Shown here one piece after another: positions 55,250 through 57,693 of a DNA stretch of 57,693 nucleotides (position 1 is its first letter; each line of letters opens with the position of its first letter). The translations under genes were made by a program, and so were the position numbers. The notes below the pieces were generated by a model. The model worked only from the letters and a program-made list of their open reading frames with translations, was not told where the DNA came from and ran no database searches. Source of the DNA: Candidatus Enterococcus wittei (GTDB lineage: Bacteria > Bacillota > Bacilli > Lactobacillales > Enterococcaceae); assembly GCF_002140175.1 (NCBI RefSeq), contig NZ_NGMO01000001.1:720504-778196 (forward strand), in the 5' to 3' direction.

Positions 55250-55965
55250 CAGGCAACACCTGAATCATCAAATTTATACCCTACTCCCCAAACAGTTTGA
55301 ATGACTTGAGGGCCTACCTTTTCGATTTTTTGACGCAACTTTTTAATATGAGCATCAACAGTTCGCTCATCCCCAAAGTACTGATAATCCCAAACTAACT
55401 CAAGTAATTGTTCCCGAGAAAATACTTGTCGTGGTTTTTTTGCCAATGTGAATAATAAATCAAATTCTTTTGGTGTCAATCCATTGATTGGCTGGCCATT
55501 TAGATAAGCTTCTCTTGTTTTAGTGTTCATCTTAAAATGCTCTGTCTGGATATCAAATTGTTGATCTGCCAATGGACTTTCTTCTTTTGCTTCTGCCAAT
55601 TCACTGCGTCGATGCAAAGCCTTCATGCGAGCAATCAGTGTTAAAGGACTAAACGGTTTAGTCACATAATCATCCGCCCCCATCTCTAAACCGATCACTT
55701 GATCACTTTCAGAATCACGAGCAGTTAACATAATGATTGGTACGGTACTTGAAACTTTACGAATCTCACGACCAACCACCATTCCATCCATAGTTGGTAG
55801 ATTTAAATCCAGAGTTACCATATCCCAGTGATGAGGATTTTCCAAAAAAGCATCCAAGCCTTCTTTTCCATCATATTTAAAAGTGGCTTCCCAGCCTTCA
55901 TTCAAAAAAAACATCTGCATCATTTCGGATACGGATTGATTATCTTCAATCATTAAAATGTTCAT
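55249..55965 (-). CDS. OmpR/PhoB-family response regulator
   Basis: 238 aa. The receiver domain has the phosphoacceptor Asp in VTLDLNLPTMDG, conserved Thr in IIMLTARD and Lys in YVTKPF. The winged-helix DNA-binding domain ends in ERTVDAHIKKLRQKIEK and TVWGVGYKF. I chose the ATG at 55965, 7 nt after GGAGGG; in-frame ATGs at 55971 and 55980 are possible. It overlaps the SdpI-like gene by 20 bp and the kinase by 1 bp. Confidence 0.94.
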   Translation of the reverse strand: MNILMIEDNQSVSEMMQMFFLNEGWEATFKYDGKEGLDAFLENPHHWDMVTLDLNLPTMDGMVVGREIRKVSSTVPIIMLTARDSESDQVIGLEMGADDYVTKPFSPLTLIARMKALHRRSELAEAKEESPLADQQFDIQTEHFKMNTKTREAYLNGQPINGLTPKEFDLLFTLAKKPRQVFSREQLLELVWDYQYFGDERTVDAHIKKLRQKIEKVGPQVIQTVWGVGYKFDDSGVA

Positions 55966-56296
55966 GTTCATTCCCTCCATTTTTCAGGTCAAATTGTTGT
56001 AGCTTTTTTTCTGTTAATATAAAAATCGGCATGATAGGAAAAACTAACAGTAACATCTCGATGATAAAATAGTTCGTTTGACCTGTTGTTTTTAAATAAT
56101 AGCCAATCAATGTCATTCCTAAGCCAAACAGTAAGAAATATTTCCCACTGGTAATTTGTGCCAAATGCCAATGTTTCTCTGTTTTTGCTGCAAGTGATGA
56201 ATAATACCCATAAAAAGGAAGGTTTCCTTTAGATGGTAGAATCAGAAACAATAGTCCTATGATTGACAAGAAGATACCCACCGTTAAAAAAATCAT
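55946..56296 (-). CDS. SdpI/YfhL-like membrane protein
   Basis: 116 aa with three helices (about 2-21, 50-72, 78-98). YGYYSSLAAKTEKHWHLAQITSGKYF resembles the SdpI signature in which a bulky loop precedes the second helix. SdpI in Bacillus is both an immunity protein and a signal sensor. AGGAGG stands before the ATG at 56296; an upstream start at 56371 is rejected. First gene of the two-component operon, so it may feed the sensor. Promoter candidates TTGGTT-17-TATACT and TTCAAA-18-TATAAA overlap at 56318-56350. Confidence 0.75.
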   Translation of the reverse strand: MIFLTVGIFLSIIGLLFLILPSKGNLPFYGYYSSLAAKTEKHWHLAQITSGKYFLLFGLGMTLIGYYLKTTGQTNYFIIEMLLLVFPIMPIFILTEKKLQQFDLKNGGNEHEHFND

Positions 56297-56438
56297 CTTT
56301 TCCCTCCTAAATCTCTGTTTATAGTATACTCTAAAATTGTATTTGAACCAATAAATTCGGGAATTCTTCACGAAAGGTTTGTGTTTTGTTCAATCTTTGT
56401 TAATATAAGGATATTCAACTAAAAAAGGAGTTTTTTTT

Positions 56439-57212
56439 GTGTTAGATTATCAAGCAATCACGTTTTTCGATCTTGACGGCACCTTACTAGATGCTAAATC
56501 AACGATCACACCTGAAGTAGCCGAAGCGATGCAAAAGTTAAAGGAAAACAACATTCTTCCAGTTATTGCTACCGGCCGAACAGAAGCCGAAATTAAAACG
56601 ATCATGCAAAACGCAGGGATCACTTCTGCAGTCACAATGAATGGTTCTTTTATCAGCGTTGAAGGACAAGAAGTTTATTCTGTACATTTTTCAACAGAAG
56701 AATGCAAAAAGATGCATGACCATGTCCAACGACAAGGCCATCAATTATCTTATTATAATCGAGAAAATATTTGGTGTACGGATCATAGTCAAACGATGAT
56801 CAAAGCCTATGACTATATTCATTCAGATGTTCCACCTATCAACCCATATGCTTTTCAAGATCATCCTATCAATATGTTGCTGATCCTTTCAGAATCTGGG
56901 GATGAATATTACCATGAAAATTTTCCTGAATTCACCTTCTATAGAAACGGCCCATATTCGATTGATACAGTGAAAAAAGGAATTTCAAAAGGTGCCGGTG
57001 TACAACGACTAAAAGAAAATTTACAGTTGGAACATGTACCAACTTTTGGTTTTGGCGATGGCCCAAATGATTTTGCATTGTTAGAAGCCTGTGACCATAA
57101 AATCGCTATGGGCAATGCTTACGATGGTTTAAAAGACATCGCAACCTTCATCACCAAAAATAATACAGACCATGGGATTGTCCATGCACTGAAGCATTTT
57201 GACTTGATCTAA
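56439..57212 (+). CDS. Cof-type HAD-IIB phosphatase
   Basis: 257 aa. The HAD nucleophile motif is FFDLDGTLLD, motif II is ATGRT, the catalytic Lys region is VKKGISKGAG and motif IV is FGDGPNDFALLEA. The cap domain of about 90 residues is the C2 type. Members dephosphorylate sugar phosphates or flavin mononucleotide, and specificity is not predictable. GTG start after AAAGGAG with an 8-nt T tract. Confidence 0.93.
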   Translation: MLDYQAITFFDLDGTLLDAKSTITPEVAEAMQKLKENNILPVIATGRTEAEIKTIMQNAGITSAVTMNGSFISVEGQEVYSVHFSTEECKKMHDHVQRQGHQLSYYNRENIWCTDHSQTMIKAYDYIHSDVPPINPYAFQDHPINMLLILSESGDEYYHENFPEFTFYRNGPYSIDTVKKGISKGAGVQRLKENLQLEHVPTFGFGDGPNDFALLEACDHKIAMGNAYDGLKDIATFITKNNTDHGIVHALKHFDLI

Positions 57213-57431
57213 AGACATGGACATAGGTTTGTTTGACTTTGACGGATGTGCTGAAGAAAAGGAATTGTCATTATACATGTCGCATCCTTAAGAAAATCAA
57301 TGCGTCTCGCCACGCTAAACAGACGGGTATCTTATTTGACGAAAATCTGAAAAAAGCAATAAGCCTCTCTTTATAACTATTTATTTAAAGTGTTCATGTT
57401 CAAAAGTTCAAGAAGCAAAACCAGCAAAAAG

Positions 57432-57476
57432 AAAAGGTGTTAGAATCCATTTATATCAAGGATTTTAGCACCTTTT
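57432..57476 (+). terminator. Intrinsic terminator downstream of the HAD gene
   Basis: 17-bp arms with two wobble pairs (57432-57448 and 57460-57476), then TT. It lies 220 bp beyond the stop. The remaining bases of 57213-57693 hold no gene I can support. Confidence 0.7.
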
Positions 57477-57693
57477 TTAAATTGATTGAAATTCCAAAAT
57501 AAAGACGGTGGAAAACAAAATATTGTTAAACTGATAGCAATTGGAACAAACTGGTCTAGTCAATGATCGAGATTAGTCCTCTTCATCTAGCATGTCTATT
57601 TCCAATCCATAAAAAACTCGGCCTAAACGATTGTTTCTATTTTTAATAAAAATATTTCTCTTACCCTTTACCATTTAGCTTATACTATTTATA

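Noticed and set aside
57573-57674. 33-aa minus-strand ORF near the right edge (MVKGKRNIFIKN...)
   Set aside because: No ribosome binding site, a stop codon directly upstream, and no support beyond chance length.

Overview
The window looks like a chromosomal segment of a low-GC Gram-positive coccus, most probably an Enterococcus of the E. faecium/hirae/durans group. This is inferred from remembered protein families (NADP-type GdhA, class 2 GalT, a CapD/Wzd/Wze/Wzh set, LtaS, YdaT, DUF3042) and from strong AGGAGG-type ribosome binding sites. No search was run.

Layout. 1-7.7 kb (minus): a tightly packed exopolysaccharide operon (epimerase, initiating sugar transferase, CapD-like dehydratase, Wzh phosphatase, Wze tyrosine kinase, Wzd regulator). 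It is headed by a polytopic membrane protein, a class D-like sortase and one small sortase substrate. 8.0-10.8 kb (minus): t6A/N-acetyltransferase operon tsaB-GNAT-rimI-tsaD. 10.8-14.4 kb (minus): galE-galT-galR. 14.6-18.7 kb: DUF3042, then two genes (FAD oxidoreductase, DUF488) between inverted arrays of about 120-bp hairpin repeats, then a rhodanese. 18.7-22.3 kb: glucokinase, YqgQ, rhomboid protease, an IS607-type remnant and 5-formyl-THF cyclo-ligase. 22.7-26.8 kb: a divergent, apparently Fur-controlled ferric siderophore ABC importer. 26.9-30.4 kb: folA, rpmG, ydaT, asnB.

30.4-33.7 kb is AT-rich and decayed: integrase remnants, an orphan ORF, and a degenerate copy of the tRNA-Ser 3' flank, ending at tRNA-Ser(CGA). 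It contains an exact inverted pair of Tn5/Nextera mosaic ends at 32626-32663, almost certainly a mate-pair junction adapter left in the assembly.

34-39.3 kb: TetR regulator, DUF1576 membrane protein with a small acidic partner, TVP38-family protein, and a membrane-anchored glycerophosphodiesterase. 39.3-42.5 kb: two tiny genes and a phage-like island of a TcdE-type holin, an XRE repressor, an ImmA-type protease and a coiled-coil membrane protein. The holin and repressor promoters face each other and carry the same palindromic operator in their spacers, which would make a compact derepressible holin switch. This is the most interesting candidate system here. 42.7-49.8 kb: pgi, gdhA, a HI0933-family flavoprotein, ybaK, aroD and an rRNA methyltransferase. 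50.1-57.2 kb: ltaS, an FtsX-like protein with an ABC ATPase that has lost Walker A, a two-component system with an SdpI-like protein, and a Cof-type HAD phosphatase.
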